From Desulfobacteraceae bacterium (GTDB lineage Bacteria; Desulfobacterota; Desulfobacteria; Desulfobacterales; SG8-13), in contig JARFQH010000036.1 of assembly GCA_029287875.1 (NCBI GenBank), positions 1-6,724 of the forward strand: DNA of 6,724 nucleotides. The letters are read 5' to 3'. The notes beneath the pieces were generated by a model. It was not told where the DNA came from, ran no database searches, and was given only the letters and a program-made list of their open reading frames with translations. Positions within the stretch are counted from its first letter, which is position 1; every line of letters starts with the position of its first letter. Positions 5,747-6,724 of this stretch are shown here, in pieces. The position numbers and the translations under genes are program-made.

Positions 5747-6565
5747 CTATCGGTCCTGTTTTTTACCGGTGTGGATGACCGCTATTCCGTTGGTCAGGCG
5801 CCGCCATGAGACCTGGGTGTAACCGATGCGCTCTAGAATAGTTTTTAGCTCGTCCGGCAGAGGAAACAAACGGATTGATTCGGGTAGGTGGGTGTAAGCC
5901 TGGCGGGTACCGGCCAACAGCTGCCCCAACAGCGGCATGATGGTGAAAGAATAAAAATCGTACAGCCGGCAAAAAACCGGGTTGGACGGTTTGGAAAACT
6001 CCAGGCACATCATCCGGCCGCCCGGTTTCAACACCCGCAGCATTTCCCTGAAACCCTGCTCCATGTGGGTGACGTTGCGGATGCCGAAGCCGACCATCAC
6101 GGCATCGAAGTGTTCATCAGGAAATGCAATCTGTTCGGCATTCCCCTGAACGTAGCGAATGCGATTTCTATCGTCTGCATTTGTCTTTTTGAAGCGTCCG
6201 GCGTCGATCATGGCCCGATTGATGTCATAAACCACCACCTCTCCGGAGGCACCGACGGCCCGTTTGGCCAGAATGGCCAGGTCGCCGGTTCCACCACAGA
6301 CATCGAGCACCAGGTCGCCGGGTTCCAACCCCAGTGTGCCGATAGCCGTGCGCTTCCAGAGATAGTGAATGCCGAAACTCAGCAGGGTGTTCATGAGGTC
6401 GTACTGGCGGGCAACCGAATTGAAATGGCGCAAGACCCACTGGGTCTTTTCATCCTCAGGCACCTTCTGATACCCATAATTGGCGATTTTTTCACGACGG
6501 ATCCGCTCATCGTAATGATATTGCCGGTCGTGTTCGCTTCCCCAAAAATTTTTAATAGACGGCAT
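5747..6565 (-). CDS. ubiE: Ubiquinone/menaquinone biosynthesis C-methyltransferase UbiE (MenG)
   Basis: A class I SAM-dependent methyltransferase that adds the ring methyl group in quinone synthesis: demethylmenaquinone to menaquinone, and in ubiquinone makers the equivalent benzoquinol step. From the ATG at 6565 it has 272 residues. Motif I for SAM binding is LDVCGGTGDLA at about 87-97; the acidic residue after strand 2 is D114 in VVVYDINRAM. GNAEQIAFPDEHFDAV follows at about 141-156, then the UbiE signature MVGFGIRNV at 157-165 and LKPGGRMMCLEFSKP at 179-193. The C-terminal half has YDFYSFTIMPLLGQLLAG and LPESIRLFPLPDEL, both typical of UbiE. It is about 20 residues longer than E. coli UbiE, the extra being at the N-terminus. 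The 6565 start has a weak AAGGGA ribosome site 9 bases upstream; an in-frame ATG at 6583 adds six residues but lacks one. In an anaerobe the substrate is probably demethylmenaquinone. No other quinone genes are in view. Confidence 0.95.
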   Translation of the reverse strand: MPSIKNFWGSEHDRQYHYDERIRREKIANYGYQKVPEDEKTQWVLRHFNSVARQYDLMNTLLSFGIHYLWKRTAIGTLGLEPGDLVLDVCGGTGDLAILAKRAVGASGEVVVYDINRAMIDAGRFKKTNADDRNRIRYVQGNAEQIAFPDEHFDAVMVGFGIRNVTHMEQGFREMLRVLKPGGRMMCLEFSKPSNPVFCRLYDFYSFTIMPLLGQLLAGTRQAYTHLPESIRLFPLPDELKTILERIGYTQVSWRRLTNGIAVIHTGKKQDR

Positions 6566-6724
6566 GGTAGAAGATCCCTTCATCAGTCAGTCGGCTGCAT
6601 AACCACCGATCAGGCACGCATATCAAAGCCGCACCAAGAGATCCAGGATTTTCGGCGGCGGCCGGCAAGCGGACGCAGCCTTAGGGTTCACGAAAAAATA
6701 AGTTCCCAATTTTGGGCGTTGGGG
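6566..6724 (-). other. Unassigned DNA upstream of ubiE
   Basis: No clear promoter for ubiE is visible in this stretch. It has a GC-rich segment (about 6651-6680) next to an A/T-rich one (6690-6713) with a small CCCAA/TTGGG dyad at 6705-6716. On the minus strand one frame stays open from the window edge to a TGA at 6623-6625, about 33 codons, and could be the end of an upstream gene cut by the window; its predicted peptide was not recognised. It could equally be an intergenic repeat. Confidence 0.3.

Noticed and set aside
5687..5755. 8-bp inverted repeat GACCGATA (5687-5694) with TATCGGTC (5748-5755)
   Set aside because: One arm is inside the last codons of ubiE and the 53-base loop contains an arm of the much better long inverted repeat, so it is probably incidental.
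1..6724. CRISPR array, phage genes, toxin-antitoxin pair or defence system
   Set aside because: No regularly spaced repeats with spacers, no integrase, transposase, nuclease or small paired genes were found on either strand.

Overview
The window carries four genes, all on the minus strand. In transcription order (high to low coordinates) they are a UbiE/MenG-type quinone C-methyltransferase, a large membrane-bound hybrid sensor kinase, a FixJ-type response regulator, and a secreted DUF3300 protein that runs off the left edge. The mixed GC content, the kinase architecture (periplasmic sensor, HAMP, two PAS domains, HisKA, HATPase, C-terminal REC) and a UbiE enzyme with an N-terminal extension suggest a Gram-negative anaerobe of the Desulfobacterota (deltaproteobacterial) type. 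That assignment is a judgement from protein style and has not been tested by search.

Layout. 6584-6724 is upstream DNA that I cannot assign; it may hold the end of another reading frame. 5747-6565 (or 6583) is ubiE. 5385-5746 is a 362-base gap. It holds a 110-bp imperfect inverted repeat just after the ubiE stop, a good sigma70-type promoter for the kinase, a pair of degenerate direct repeats (one on the -35 box, one in the leader), and two mutually exclusive hairpins in the leader. 2478-5384 is the kinase, followed 3 nt after its stop by a 7-bp hairpin. 2202-2477 holds an extended -10 promoter for the regulator. 1569-2201 is the regulator. 1283-1568 holds a small hairpin, a 10-bp palindrome, a weak promoter candidate and what looks like the 3' end of a tRNA gene. 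1-1282 is the DUF3300 gene, whose C-terminal region contains 12-residue tandem repeats.

How the genes may work together. The kinase and the regulator are neighbours on the same strand and could be a signalling pair, but each has its own promoter candidate and a hairpin lies between them, so they are probably not one transcript. No Hpt domain is present to link the kinase's own receiver to another receiver. The DUF3300 gene lies downstream of the regulator and might be a target, but no specific binding site shared above chance was found. ubiE looks like an unrelated housekeeping neighbour.

I do not see a clearly new multi-gene system. The items most worth a second look are the MITE-like inverted repeat at 5620-5729, the tRNA 3'-end fragment at 1367-1394, the kinase promoter/leader with its repeated sites and alternative hairpins, and the repeat tail of the DUF3300 protein.
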